Assembly: GCF_003515065.1 (NCBI RefSeq)
Contig: NZ_QXGH01000009.1
Span: 62,001 to 126,000, forward strand
Origin: Nocardioides immobilis
GTDB lineage: Bacteria; Actinomycetota; Actinomycetes; Propionibacteriales; Nocardioidaceae
DNA length: 64,000 bases
Direction: 5' to 3'
Part shown: positions 42,978-51,724 of the stretch, one piece after another
Layout of the letters: each line of letters opens with the position of its first letter
Position numbering within the stretch: position 1 is the first letter of the stretch
Position numbers and translations under genes: made by a program
Notes under the pieces: generated by a model
Databases searched by the model: none
The model's input: only the letters and a program-made list of their open reading frames with translations
What the model was told of the DNA's origin: nothing

Positions 42978-43793
42978 ATGACGACCGTCCAGCCCGAGAC
43001 CACGACCGCGCCCGCGGCACTGACCCAGGTGCGGGACGGCATCATGGTCATCACCCTCAACCGGCCCGAGGCACGCAACGCGGTCAACGAGGAGATGTGT
43101 CTCCTTGTCGGAGACGCCCTCACCCAGGCCGAGCAGGAACCCGCCGTCCGGGTCGTCGTGCTCACGGGGGCCGGCGACAAGGCGTTCTGCGCCGGCGCCG
43201 ACCTGAAGGCCCTCAGCCGTGGCGAACGGATCATCCCGGCAGGTCGCGAGGCCTGGGGCCTGGCCGGCTACGTCGGCCATGCGATCAGCAAACCGACGAT
43301 CGCCGCCGTCAACGGTCCCGCCCTCGGAGGTGGCACCGAGCTCGTGTTGGCCAGCGACCTGGCGGTGGCGGCCGACACCGCCACGTTCGGCCTGCCCGAG
43401 GTCAAGCGGGGGCTCGTCGCGGGCGCCGGTGGTGCCTTCCGGCTGATTGCCAAGCTCCCGCAAACGGTCGCCATGGAGCTGCTCCTGACCGGTGAGGCGA
43501 TCACCGCCCACGAGGCGTTGGCCCTCCATCTGGTCAACCGGGTGGTGCCCGCCGAGCAGGTGCTCTCGACCGCGCTCGAACTGGCCGCAACGATCGCCGG
43601 CAACGCCCCGCTCGCGGTGCAGGCCCACAAGCAGATCGCGCTGGGGCAGACGCCCGAGGGCGATCGCCCGGACGAGCGTGCAGGCTGGGAGTCCACCAGC
43701 CGGCTGCTGCCGGCGATCGCCCGCTCAGAGGACGCCAAGGAGGGCCCCCGCGCCTTCGCCGAGAAGCGTCAGCCGGTGTGGCAGGGGCGCTGA
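42978..43793 (+). CDS. Enoyl-CoA hydratase/isomerase (crotonase family)
   Basis: This 271-residue crotonase has MVITLNRPEARNAVNEEM, KAFCAGADLKALSRGE for the first oxyanion half, and VNGPALGGGTELVLASD with a catalytic-type Glu, followed by FGLPEVKRGLVAGAGGAFRL. It should hydrate an enoyl-CoA or shift its double bond. The ATG at 42978 follows CCGGAGG. It ends the ligase operon and is convergent with the nitroreductase gene. The long C-terminal part, with ESTSRLLPAIARSEDAKEG, is normal for the actinobacterial subgroup. Confidence 0.92.
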   Translation: MTTVQPETTTAPAALTQVRDGIMVITLNRPEARNAVNEEMCLLVGDALTQAEQEPAVRVVVLTGAGDKAFCAGADLKALSRGERIIPAGREAWGLAGYVGHAISKPTIAAVNGPALGGGTELVLASDLAVAADTATFGLPEVKRGLVAGAGGAFRLIAKLPQTVAMELLLTGEAITAHEALALHLVNRVVPAEQVLSTALELAATIAGNAPLAVQAHKQIALGQTPEGDRPDERAGWESTSRLLPAIARSEDAKEGPRAFAEKRQPVWQGR

Positions 43794-43816
43794 GCCCGGC
43801 TCTCAAGGCCCCGGAC

Positions 43817-44488
43817 TCAGGCCCACCGGACCACCGCGTCGAGCGCGGCACGTGGCGTGCGGAAGCCGTTCGCCGGGTGGTTCGCGTCGGCATAGCCGAA
43901 CGAGACAGTACAGACCACCTGCCGGTCGTTGGCCAACGCCAGGTGCTCGCGCACAGCATCGGACACGGACGCGATCGCGGCTTGGGCGACCGTGGCGATG
44001 CCGAGGCTCTCGGCGGCCAACATCAGCGTGCCCACGTAGGCGCCGCAGTCGATCGCGCCGTACGTCCCCAACTGGGCGTCCGTGGTGATGATGGCCGTGT
44101 GGGGCGCCCCGAAGAAGCGGAAGTTCTCCAGGGCCTGGAGGAGCCGCGCCTCCCGGTCATCGCGCGCCACGCCGACGCTGGCGTAGAGGAGATGACCGGA
44201 CTCACGGCGCCGCTCCTGGTAGACACCGACATAGGCTGCCGGACCTGGCAGGTCGGAGCGCCGCTCGCCCTCGATGACCGCCCGCGTGAGTCGCTCCGCC
44301 AGCTCCCGGGTCGTCGCGCCACTGGTGATCACCACCTCCCAGGGCTGGGTGTTGCACCACGACGCCGTGCGTTGGGCGAGGGCGAGCATCTGCTCAATGT
44401 CGGCGCGCGGCACCTCGCGGTCGAGGAAGGCACGGCAGCTGTGTCGCCCCTGCGACAGCCGCGTCAGGGCCAGATAGTCAGACGTCAT
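43817..44488 (-). CDS. Nitroreductase-family flavoprotein
   Basis: This 223-residue FMN enzyme of the nitroreductase fold has RLSQGRHSCRAFLDREVP at the N-terminus, TASWCNTQPWEVVITSG (the conserved substrate/FMN loop), and SLGIATVAQAAIASVSDAVR near the end. Members reduce nitro groups, quinones or enoates with NAD(P)H. It is monocistronic, divergent from the thioesterase gene with only a 49-bp gap, and shares the TGTCAGAT site at 44510 with it. In a catabolic setting it may reduce a quinone or activated double bond; this is inference. Confidence 0.85.
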   Translation of the reverse strand: MTSDYLALTRLSQGRHSCRAFLDREVPRADIEQMLALAQRTASWCNTQPWEVVITSGATTRELAERLTRAVIEGERRSDLPGPAAYVGVYQERRRESGHLLYASVGVARDDREARLLQALENFRFFGAPHTAIITTDAQLGTYGAIDCGAYVGTLMLAAESLGIATVAQAAIASVSDAVREHLALANDRQVVCTVSFGYADANHPANGFRTPRAALDAVVRWA

Positions 44489-44509
44489 GCGAGCTCCATC
44501 CCATAGTTA

Positions 44510-44526
44510 TGAACACTGTGTCAGAT
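44510..44526 (+). promoter_or_regulatory. TGAA-N5-TGTCAGAT operator-like site in a divergent promoter
   Basis: TGAACACTGTGTCAGAT lies in the 49-bp gap between the nitroreductase and thioesterase starts, 12 bp before the latter. It matches the site at 40998 at 14 of 17 positions. Confidence 0.6.
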
Positions 44527-44537
44527 ATGCTGTGGCC

Positions 44538-45173
44538 ATGACGGGCTACCTTGATGACATCAGAGTCGACCCGAGCGAGATCGCCGCCCAGGAGGCGCTC
44601 TACGGCCCCCTGACGCAGAGCATCAGGTCCCTGATCGATGCAGCCATCCGGACTGAGGTCGACAGCGAGGACATCGCCGGAGCGACGGCCGCGCTCACGC
44701 AGGTCGCCAGCCTGCTGCGTGCTCGTCAGATCGATGGCTCCTACGGCGCCCAGCCCTCCGTCACGGGGGTGCAGCGGAGCTGGGCGAGTCCGGTCATCGG
44801 TGTCAGGAACCCGATCGCACCACCGCTGATCCTCGAGCACGAGCCCGACGGCAGGGTGTGGGCGCGGTTCCGGCTCGGCGCCGGCTACGAAGGCCCGCCC
44901 AGCCTGGTCCACGGCGGTGTCTCGGCGTTGATCCTCGACCACGTGCTCGGCGAGGCGGTGCATGCCTCCGGCCACTGGGGCATGACCGGCACGCTCACCC
45001 TGCGCTACCGCCGCCCCACACCGCTCAACCGGCCGCTGCGCGCGGACGCGCGGATCGACCGGGTCGAGGGGCGCAAGGTGTACGCCGATGGCAGCATCTC
45101 CGACGAGCGCGGGATCACCGTCGAGGCATCGGGCATCTTCATCCTGCCGACGGGATACGCCGCGGCTCGGTGA
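44538..45173 (+). CDS. Hotdog-fold thioesterase (PaaI-like)
   Basis: This 211-residue protein has an N-terminal helical extension of about 85 residues and a C-terminal PaaI/4HBT-type hotdog domain: YEGPPSLVHGGVSALILDHV with the active-site loop, and GTLTLRYRRPTPLNRPL. It should hydrolyse an acyl-CoA thioester, releasing CoA from a dead-end intermediate. ATG 44538 is chosen since the upstream ATG at 44487 lies inside the divergent nitroreductase gene. It is convergent with the acyl-CoA dehydrogenase gene. Confidence 0.85.
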   Translation: MTGYLDDIRVDPSEIAAQEALYGPLTQSIRSLIDAAIRTEVDSEDIAGATAALTQVASLLRARQIDGSYGAQPSVTGVQRSWASPVIGVRNPIAPPLILEHEPDGRVWARFRLGAGYEGPPSLVHGGVSALILDHVLGEAVHASGHWGMTGTLTLRYRRPTPLNRPLRADARIDRVEGRKVYADGSISDERGITVEASGIFILPTGYAAAR

Positions 45174-45214
45174 GGCCGAGGCCCGCTCCTCGCGAGAGCC
45201 GACGCGCCTCCAGC

Positions 45215-46366
45215 TCAAATGCCGCCGCGGGCGACGAGCTGGTTGGCGATCACGTTGCGCTGGATCTCGTTGGTGCCCTCGCCGACGATCATCAGCGGCG
45301 CATCGCGGAAGTAGCGCTCCACGTCGTACTCCGTAGAATAGCCGTAGCCACCGTGGATGCGGACGGCATTGAGGGCGATCTCCATCGCGACCTCAGAGGC
45401 GTACAGCTTCGCCATCCCGGCCTCCATGTCGCACCGCTCCCCCGCGTCCGAGCGCTCGGCGGCGTAGCGGGTGAGCTGTCGGGCCGCGGTCAGCTTGGTC
45501 GCCATGTCGGCGAGGTAGTTGCCGATCGACTGGTGCTGGTAGATCGGCTTGCCGAATGTCTGCCGCTGCTGGGCATAAGCCAGCGAGTCCTCCAGCGCAG
45601 CCGTCGCGACGCCCAGAGCGCGCGAGGCGACCTGGATCCGACCCGTCTCCAGGCCCTTCATCATCTGGCCGAAGCCCTGGCCCTCCACGCCGCCGAGGAC
45701 CGCGGACGCCGGGATCCGGTAGTTGTCGAACGAGATCTCACACGACTCGACGCCCTTGTAGCCGAGCTTCGGGAGATCGCGCGAGACGGTCAGCCCCGGG
45801 CCGTGCTCGACCAGGACGATCGAGATGCCGGCGTGACGCGGGGATGCCTGGGGATCGGTCTTGCACAGGAGCGCGATCAGCCCGGACCGACGCGCGTTGC
45901 TGATCCAGGTCTTCGAGCCGCTGATGACCAGGTCGTCGCCGTCATGGCGAGCCGTTGTCGCCATCGCCTGGAGGTCCGAGCCGCCGCCGGGCTCCGTGAG
46001 CGCCATCGTGGCCCGCAGTTCGCCGGTCGCCATCTGAGGCAGGTAGCGCTGCTTCTGCTCCTCGGTGCCGAAGAGGCCGAGTAGTTTCGCGACGACGGTG
46101 TGTCCGCCCATCGCCCCCGCGAGACTCATCCAGCCCCGGGCCAGCTCCTCGGTCACCTGGACGTAGCAGGGCATCGACACCGGACTGCCGCCGTACTCCT
46201 CAGCGACCGCCAGTCCGTAGATCCCGATCTGCTTCATCTGGTCGATCCACTTCTCGGGATACTCGTTCGCGTGCTCGACGTCGCGCACGGACGGCTTGAC
46301 CTCACGGTTGACGAAGTCACGCACCGTCTGCACCAGATAGGTCTCTTCCGGGTCCAGGTTGGTCAT
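45215..46366 (-). CDS. Acyl-CoA dehydrogenase
   Basis: This 383-residue classical acyl-CoA dehydrogenase has VAEEYGGSPVSMPCYVQVTE, MALTEPGGGSDLQAMATTA, VISGSKTWISNARRSGL and the C-terminal MIVGEGTNEIQRNVIANQL. The EGTNEIQ segment carries the usual catalytic base region, so it should be a fully active FAD dehydrogenase with electron transfer flavoprotein. ATG 46366 fits the family start. An operator-like site lies 17 bp upstream, shared with the divergent MaoC gene. Confidence 0.93.
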   Translation of the reverse strand: MTNLDPEETYLVQTVRDFVNREVKPSVRDVEHANEYPEKWIDQMKQIGIYGLAVAEEYGGSPVSMPCYVQVTEELARGWMSLAGAMGGHTVVAKLLGLFGTEEQKQRYLPQMATGELRATMALTEPGGGSDLQAMATTARHDGDDLVISGSKTWISNARRSGLIALLCKTDPQASPRHAGISIVLVEHGPGLTVSRDLPKLGYKGVESCEISFDNYRIPASAVLGGVEGQGFGQMMKGLETGRIQVASRALGVATAALEDSLAYAQQRQTFGKPIYQHQSIGNYLADMATKLTAARQLTRYAAERSDAGERCDMEAGMAKLYASEVAMEIALNAVRIHGGYGYSTEYDVERYFRDAPLMIVGEGTNEIQRNVIANQLVARGGI

Positions 46367-46382
46367 TGTTCGATCGTGACCG

Positions 46383-46400
46383 TTCTGACACTTGTGGTCA
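46383..46400 (-). promoter_or_regulatory. TGAC-N6-TGTCAGAA operator-like site in a divergent promoter
   Basis: TGACCACAAGTGTCAGAA on the minus strand lies between the divergent acyl-CoA dehydrogenase (46366) and double-MaoC (46512) genes. It matches the 32109 site at 15 of 18 positions. Confidence 0.6.
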
Positions 46401-46511
46401 AGTCGTTCACGCGTAATCATGGACGGCATCTGCAGTGATTGTGACATTCCCGTCACGCTTGACGAGACGGCCCCTACACAATGGTCGGGCCGCGGATGGA
46501 GAGGTCATCTA

Positions 46512-47504
46512 ATGCCGACCCCTGTGGGCGGACCGTTTTTCGACGAACTCGCGGTCGGCATGACCTTCGAGAGCGCGCCCGCCCTGACCCTGACCGACGG
46601 CCTCGCCGCAACCCACCGGTCGATCCTCGGCGATCGACTGCGACTCTCCCTCGACCACGAGCTGTCGCGAGCGGTCACCGGCGCCCCGACTCCGCTCGCG
46701 AGCCCGAGCCTGGTCTGGGACGTCGCGATCGGCCAGTCGACCCTGGCCACCCACCACGTGAAGGCCAACCTCTTCTACCGCGGCCTGCGTTTCCACCGCT
46801 TCCCCCACCTCGGCGACACGCTGCGGACCCACACGGAGGCTGTGGGACTCCGGCAGAACTCGGCGAAGCCGGGGCGGGCCGCCACCGGCCTCGCCGTCCT
46901 GCGGATGACCACGACCGACCAGCACGGCGCGACCGTGCTCGACTTCTACCGCTGCGCCATGCTGCCGCTCGGACAGAGCCCGGCGCCGGGCCGGCACGCG
47001 CCCGACCAGGACCTCACGACGATCGGCGTGGACCAGGGCACCGCCTGGGCCGCCCCCGCGGGTTGGGACCTCGCCGAGTTTCAGGCGTGCGTGCCGGAAC
47101 GCCACGACGGAGCCTCTCTCGTGGGCCGGACCTTCGCGACCTCCGGCGACGTCGTCTCCTCGGCGCCCGAGCTCGCCCGTCTCTCCCTCAACATCGCCGC
47201 CGTCCACCATGACGAGCGCGGCGCCGGATCGCGGCTCGTGTACGGCGGCCACACGATCGGCCTCGCCCTGGCTCAGTTGACGCGAGCCCTGCCAGATCTC
47301 GTCACCGTGCTCGGGTGGGAGTCCTGTGATCACACGGGGCCCGTGCACGAAGGGGACACCCTGACCAGCGAGATCGAGGTGCTCGGATGCACGGCCCTCG
47401 CCGAAGGCCACGCCGTGCCCCTTCGCTCGGTCGTCACGGCGCACACGCTCTCCGGCGAGCCGCGACCCGTGCTCGACTGGCGCTTCACCGCGCTGTTCGC
47501 CTGA
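46512..47504 (+). CDS. Double-hotdog MaoC hydratase (mesaconyl-CoA hydratase-like)
   Basis: This 330-residue protein has two MaoC-like hotdog units. It begins FFDELAVGMTFESAPALTLT and contains SLVWDVAIGQSTLATHHVKA and NLFYRGLRFHRFPHLGDTL, a pattern like mesaconyl-CoA hydratase/beta-methylmalyl-CoA dehydratase. The second half (from about 200) repeats the fold, with VYGGHTIGLALAQL. ATG 46512 follows GAGAGG. If the assignment is right it would interconvert mesaconyl-type and methylmalyl-type CoA esters, the substrate of a CitE-like lyase such as the one at 39987. Confidence 0.78.
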   Translation: MPTPVGGPFFDELAVGMTFESAPALTLTDGLAATHRSILGDRLRLSLDHELSRAVTGAPTPLASPSLVWDVAIGQSTLATHHVKANLFYRGLRFHRFPHLGDTLRTHTEAVGLRQNSAKPGRAATGLAVLRMTTTDQHGATVLDFYRCAMLPLGQSPAPGRHAPDQDLTTIGVDQGTAWAAPAGWDLAEFQACVPERHDGASLVGRTFATSGDVVSSAPELARLSLNIAAVHHDERGAGSRLVYGGHTIGLALAQLTRALPDLVTVLGWESCDHTGPVHEGDTLTSEIEVLGCTALAEGHAVPLRSVVTAHTLSGEPRPVLDWRFTALFA

Positions 47505-47532
47505 TCCAATCTCGCGCGCTTCGAATCACCCT

Positions 47533-47549
47533 TCCTGACAGTCGCGTCA
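47533..47549 (-). promoter_or_regulatory. TGAC-N5-TGTCAGGA operator-like site
   Basis: TGACGCGACTGTCAGGA on the minus strand lies 29 bp after the MaoC stop, about 200 bp upstream of the substrate-binding protein gene. Weaker match at the last positions. Confidence 0.4.
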
Positions 47550-47697
47550 ACTTCTTGCGCCCATGACGACACCGCCGCAAACCCAGTCGCCACCCCCTCC
47601 CGCCGGGCACGACTGCGCTCTGCTCAGGAAAATTCGGCAACCCTGGCCAGACCCCTTGCGGTGTGACGTGTGTCATGCCAAGATCGCACCGTCCCTT

Positions 47698-47715
47698 ATC
47701 TGACGTATGTGTTCA
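47698..47715 (-). promoter_or_regulatory. TGAA-N6-CGTCAGAT operator-like site upstream of the transporter SBP
   Basis: TGAACACATACGTCAGAT on the minus strand lies 35 bp upstream of the substrate-binding protein start at 47750, where it could cover the promoter. Confidence 0.55.
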
Positions 47716-47749
47716 GTTTGAGTCGGATCGAATCCCCCTAGGAGAAACC

Positions 47750-49024
47750 ATGCTCGTTGCCACAACCGGCCGCCGTCGGGCTCTGGCCGTCGTCATCCCA
47801 GCCGTCCTGGCCCTGACCGTGACCGCTTGTGGGTCGAGCGAGGACGACGGGGTCAACACCGGGCTATCGGAAGCGGAGAAGTCGGCGCTGTTCGGCACCC
47901 CCAACAAGGCGACCGGTGAGCCCATCACCATCGGCGTCATCAGCGAGGGGAAGGGCCAGGCCGTCGACCAGAGCGACGAGTACCGCGGCGCCGAGGCAGC
48001 TGCCGCGTACGCCAACGACTACCTCGGCGGCATCAACGGCCACAAGATCGAGGTCAAGGTCTGCGAGGTCCGCCAGGACCCGGCCATGGCCACGGACTGC
48101 GCGAACCAGATGGTGAGCGCGAACGCTTCGGCGGTGGTCGAAGGCACTCTCGCCGAGGTCGACCAGACCGTCGCCGTGCTGTCGCCGGCCGGCATCCCGA
48201 TCACCGCGGCGAGCGGCAGCACCGAGGCCGCCTTGTCGTCGCCGCACTACTTCTCGCTCTTCAACGGTCTCTCTTACTTCGGTGTCCCGGCTGCCGACGC
48301 CGAGATCCAGGGCGTCGAAAAGGCGGCGTTGGTCGTCATCGCCGTGCCCGGCGCCGAGGGACCGGCCCGCGCGGTCGGTTCCGCGCTGTACGGAAACGCC
48401 GGCGTCGACCTCGAGGTCATCGCCGTCCCGCCGGGCACGGCCGACATGACCCCGCAGATCACGGCGGCGAGCGCGGGCGAGCCCGGTCTCTATCACGTGT
48501 TCGGCAACGAGAGCTTCTGCACCCCGGCGATCCAGGCGATCAAGGCGGTCGACCCGGACGCGAAGATCACCGTGATCGCACAGTGCCTCTCCGCCGCCGG
48601 CGCGAAGTCGATCCCTGGTGGCTACGAAGGCGTCCGCGTCGTGACGACCACGAACCTCGACCCGGAAAGCGAAGAAACCAAGCTGTTCAGCGCGATCCTC
48701 GACGAGTATGGGGACGGCGCCGAGGAGACAGTCATCACCGCCTCGGGCTACTCCCCGATGCTCGGTCTGATCAACGCGCTCAACGCGGCGAAGATCACCG
48801 ACACGAGCGCCGCCGGCGTCGTCTCAGCCCTGAAGGCAGCTCCGCCGACGACCTACCCGCTCGGCGCGGGAGCCCAGTTCCAGTGTGACGGGAAGCAGAT
48901 GGCGGCCTCCCCGAACGTGTGCAGCTCCAACGGCATCATCGCCGAGGCGACCGCCGACGGACAGTTGGAGAACTACGAGCTGATCCCCTCCGACCCGGAG
49001 CTCTACACGCTGCCCACCAGCTGA
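47750..49024 (+). CDS. ABC transporter substrate-binding lipoprotein (branched-chain amino acid/aromatic type)
   Basis: This 424-residue protein has a lipoprotein signal ending LALTVTACGSS, so it should be exported and anchored by Cys27 after signal peptidase II cleavage. The mature part is a type I periplasmic-binding (LivJ-like) fold: ITIGVISEGKG, DYLGGINGHKIEVKVCEVRQ and VVTTTNLDPESEETKLF. It is the expected ligand-binding part of the LivHMG-F transporter at 53023-56534. ATG 47750 follows TAGGAG. A hairpin terminator follows. Many actinobacterial relatives bind aromatic or alicyclic acids rather than amino acids. Confidence 0.9.
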   Translation: MLVATTGRRRALAVVIPAVLALTVTACGSSEDDGVNTGLSEAEKSALFGTPNKATGEPITIGVISEGKGQAVDQSDEYRGAEAAAAYANDYLGGINGHKIEVKVCEVRQDPAMATDCANQMVSANASAVVEGTLAEVDQTVAVLSPAGIPITAASGSTEAALSSPHYFSLFNGLSYFGVPAADAEIQGVEKAALVVIAVPGAEGPARAVGSALYGNAGVDLEVIAVPPGTADMTPQITAASAGEPGLYHVFGNESFCTPAIQAIKAVDPDAKITVIAQCLSAAGAKSIPGGYEGVRVVTTTNLDPESEETKLFSAILDEYGDGAEETVITASGYSPMLGLINALNAAKITDTSAAGVVSALKAAPPTTYPLGAGAQFQCDGKQMAASPNVCSSNGIIAEATADGQLENYELIPSDPELYTLPTS

Positions 49025-49041
49025 TCCTGGCCCCGGTCATG

Positions 49042-49080
49042 CCTGTCGGTCGTCGCCCCATCCGGGCGGCGGCCGACAGG
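49042..49080 (+). terminator. Hairpin terminator after the substrate-binding protein
   Basis: CCTGTCGG and CCGACAGG form the base of a stem of about 17 bp with one mismatch, one wobble pair and a 5-base loop, followed by TTTGT. It lies 18 bp after the stop. Confidence 0.75.
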
Positions 49081-49113
49081 TTTGTCACTTCCGCCCTCCG
49101 CCCTTACTAAAAG

Positions 49114-49130
49114 TGACTCCGCTGTCAGAT
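49114..49130 (+). promoter_or_regulatory. TGAC-N5-TGTCAGAT operator-like site upstream of the dioxygenase
   Basis: TGACTCCGCTGTCAGAT lies 102 bp upstream of the extradiol dioxygenase start. It is an exact match to both arms of the consensus. Confidence 0.6.
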
Positions 49131-49231
49131 CATCTAGCGGAGAGGGTCGCCGCCCGGTTAGATTGGGAGCCTGCACGCTGGCCAATGAGGCCGAACCCCA
49201 AGTTGCACGAATGTCAGAAGGAGTGTTCTAG

Positions 49232-50158
49232 ATGTCCGAAAGCCCCGGTGGCGCCACGATGGTCGTCTGCGCCTCGCACAGTCCCGGGATGCTTCGTGAC
49301 ACCGGCGAGGAGGACGGCGCGACGTTCCGCGCCGGCATCGACGAGGCCCGTCGTCGGGTCGCCGACTTCGCGCCCGACCTGGTGGTCTTCTTCGGCAGCG
49401 ATCACCGCCGTGCCTTCGTCGACAGCGTGCCGGCGATCGCCGTAATGGTCGCCGCCGACGGCCTGGGCGACCTTGGCTCCCCCACCGGCAGCTACGACGT
49501 GCCGGCCGACATCGCCGAGCCCCTGGCGGCGTCGCTGCTCGAGCAGGACTTCGATGTGACGGTGGTGCGCAAGGTCGCCCTCGACCACGGATTCGGACAG
49601 ACCTACTCCCACCTGATCGGCGACCTGCCGACCGTCCCAGTGATCCCGATCTACCTCAATTGCGCCACTCCCCCGCTGGGCGGTCCCGGGCGCTTGTACG
49701 CCCTCGGCCGACGCGTCGGTGAGGAGCTGGCGCGTTTGGGCAAGCGCGTTCTGTACGTCGGCTCCGGCGGCCTCTCCCACTCGCCGCCGAGCCTCGAGGC
49801 GGCGGCCGCCGGGCTCTCCGACGAGGAGCGGATCAAGGTCAACGAGGCCGGCCGCGCCGCAGCGAAGGACAAGATCAACCCCGACTGGGACCAGCAGTTT
49901 CTCAAGCGGATCGCTCACGACCCCGAGAGCCTCGCGACCTTCACCAACGACGACATCGTCCCGGCCGGAGTCGGCGCTCACGAGGTCCGCACGTGGATCG
50001 CAGCAGTCGCCGCGGGCGCCACGCCGATGGAGACCGTGGCCTACGAGCCCGTCCCCGAATGGATCACCGGCATGGGGGTCGTGACGACCTCCGCCGACGC
50101 GCTCCGCAGCGCGTGGCCTCCCCCCACCATCTCTGACCCCAGATCGAACAGGCTCTGA
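49232..50158 (+). CDS. mhpB: Class III extradiol ring-cleavage dioxygenase (MhpB-like)
   Basis: This 308-residue LigB-family enzyme should open a catechol-type ring next to the two hydroxyls with Fe(II) and O2. It resembles 2,3-dihydroxyphenylpropionate 1,2-dioxygenase: CASHSPGM (His16), FFGSDHRRAF, LDHGFGQTYSHLIGDL near residue 119, VIPIYLNCATPP and GSGGLSHSPP. ATG 49232 has AAGGAG eight bases upstream. It stands one base before the ferredoxin reductase gene, so they form an operon. No mhpC or mhpD lies in an obvious position, though two alpha/beta hydrolase genes (one broken) are nearby. Confidence 0.88.
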   Translation: MSESPGGATMVVCASHSPGMLRDTGEEDGATFRAGIDEARRRVADFAPDLVVFFGSDHRRAFVDSVPAIAVMVAADGLGDLGSPTGSYDVPADIAEPLAASLLEQDFDVTVVRKVALDHGFGQTYSHLIGDLPTVPVIPIYLNCATPPLGGPGRLYALGRRVGEELARLGKRVLYVGSGGLSHSPPSLEAAAAGLSDEERIKVNEAGRAAAKDKINPDWDQQFLKRIAHDPESLATFTNDDIVPAGVGAHEVRTWIAAVAAGATPMETVAYEPVPEWITGMGVVTTSADALRSAWPPPTISDPRSNRL

Positions 50159-50159
50159 C

Positions 50160-51698
50160 ATGACCCACGTCATCACCGGAAGTTGCTGCAACGACGCTGC
50201 CTGCGTGCCAGTGTGCCCGGTCAACTGCATCCACCCGGCGCCCGGCGAGCCGGACTTCGGCACCGCCGAGATGCTCTACATCGATGATGCCAGCTGCATC
50301 GACTGTGGCTCGTGCGTCGACGTGTGCCCCGTCAGCGCGATCACGGCCGACTACGACATGGACCCGATCGACGAGCCGTTCCTCGCCCTCAACAGCGCCT
50401 GGTTCGCCGCGCCGGATCGGTCGTCGTATTCCGCGCCTCCGCGCGAGCCGGTCCTCACCGCCACCCGCCCCGGTCCGTTGAAGGTCGCCGTGATCGGCAC
50501 CGGCCCCACGGGCGGGTACGTCGTCGAGTCGCTGCTCGGCATCCGCGGGCTCGCGGCGGAGGTCACCATCGTCGACAAGCTGCTCACCCCCGGCGGCCTG
50601 GTGCGGTACGGCGTCGCGCCGGACCACCAGGAAACCAAGGGTGCCGGCGCGGTGATCGACAAGACGCTCAAGCGCCCCGGTGTGAGCGTGAAGCTCGGCG
50701 TCGAGGTCGGCGTCGACGTGACACTCGAGGAGCTCACGGCCAGTCACCACGCGGTGGTGGTCGCGACCGGCTCCTCCGAGGGCCGCAAGCTCGGCATCCC
50801 CGGTGAGGAACTCCCGGGCTCGCACTCCGCCGTCGCCTTCGTCGCCTGGTACAACGGCCACCCGGACCAGGCGGGGATCGACTTCGATCTGACCTCCGAG
50901 CGTGCTGTCGTCATCGGCAACGGCAACGTCTCCCTCGACGTCGCGAGGATCCTCCTCGCCACTCCCGACGCGTTGAAGAAGAGCGACATCGCGCCGCACG
51001 CTCTCGACGCCCTCGCGGAGAGCAAGATTCGCGAGGTGGTGCTCGTCGGCCGTCGCGGTCCCGAGCATGCGGCCTTCACCGCGGGTGAGCTCATCGGGCT
51101 CACGCAGGTGCCCGGCCTGGGCCTGTCCGCACGTCCCGAGGACCTTGAGGTCACGAGCGACGACCCGATCGTCGCTCACAAGATCAAGCTCCTGCGGGGT
51201 CTCAGCGGCGGCGATGCCGACAGGCGGCTGGAGTTCCGCTTCGGACTGCGCCCGGCCGAGCTGCTCGGCGAGACCGGCGTGCGCGCCGTCCGCTTCGACG
51301 ACGGCGAGGAGCTGGAGTCGGGCCTCGTGCTCAGTGCGATCGGCTACCGCGGTCGTCCCCTGCCGGGGTTGCCCTTCGACGAGTCGCTGGGCCAGGTTCC
51401 CAACGAGGACGGCCGGGTCACTCCGGGCGTGTACGTCGCCGGGTGGATCAAGCGTGGTCCATCGGGCGGCATCGGCGCCAACAAGTGGTGCGCGAAGGAG
51501 ACCGTCGGCGCCCTGCTCGCCGACTTCGACGCCGGCCTGCTGGCCGAGCCGACCGGCGGTGTGCCGACCATCGGGGTCGGACTCGACGCCTGGACCCTCA
51601 TCGACGGACTCGAGAAGTCACTGGGTCGTGCCGCCGGTCGTCCCCGGATCAAGCTCGTCGACGTGGCCGAGCAGCGTGCGGCGCTGGCCGGCAGCTAG
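50160..51698 (+). CDS. fprB: Ferredoxin-fused NADPH:ferredoxin oxidoreductase (FprB-like)
   Basis: This 512-residue protein joins an N-terminal 7Fe/8Fe ferredoxin to an adrenodoxin-reductase-like module. Cluster ligands are Cys9/15/19/23 (SCCNDAACVPVCPVNC) and Cys46/49/52/56 (CIDCGSCVDVC). The FAD loop VIGTGPTGGY lies near residue 110, the NADPH loop VIGNGNVSLDVA near 250, and the C-terminal GVYVAGWIKRGPSGGIGAN is typical of FprA/FprB. It passes electrons from NADPH to ferredoxins serving P450s or Rieske oxygenases; none lies in the window. It starts one base after the dioxygenase stop. Confidence 0.92.
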   Translation: MTHVITGSCCNDAACVPVCPVNCIHPAPGEPDFGTAEMLYIDDASCIDCGSCVDVCPVSAITADYDMDPIDEPFLALNSAWFAAPDRSSYSAPPREPVLTATRPGPLKVAVIGTGPTGGYVVESLLGIRGLAAEVTIVDKLLTPGGLVRYGVAPDHQETKGAGAVIDKTLKRPGVSVKLGVEVGVDVTLEELTASHHAVVVATGSSEGRKLGIPGEELPGSHSAVAFVAWYNGHPDQAGIDFDLTSERAVVIGNGNVSLDVARILLATPDALKKSDIAPHALDALAESKIREVVLVGRRGPEHAAFTAGELIGLTQVPGLGLSARPEDLEVTSDDPIVAHKIKLLRGLSGGDADRRLEFRFGLRPAELLGETGVRAVRFDDGEELESGLVLSAIGYRGRPLPGLPFDESLGQVPNEDGRVTPGVYVAGWIKRGPSGGIGANKWCAKETVGALLADFDAGLLAEPTGGVPTIGVGLDAWTLIDGLEKSLGRAAGRPRIKLVDVAEQRAALAGS

Positions 51699-51702
51699 CA
51701 CC

Positions 51703-51724
51703 GCACGGCCCGCCTCAGCCGTGC
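51703..51724. terminator. Weak hairpin between convergent genes
   Basis: GCACGGC and GCCGTGC form a 7-bp stem with an 8-base loop just after the fprB stop and at the end of the SDR pseudogene. No T-run. Confidence 0.35.
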
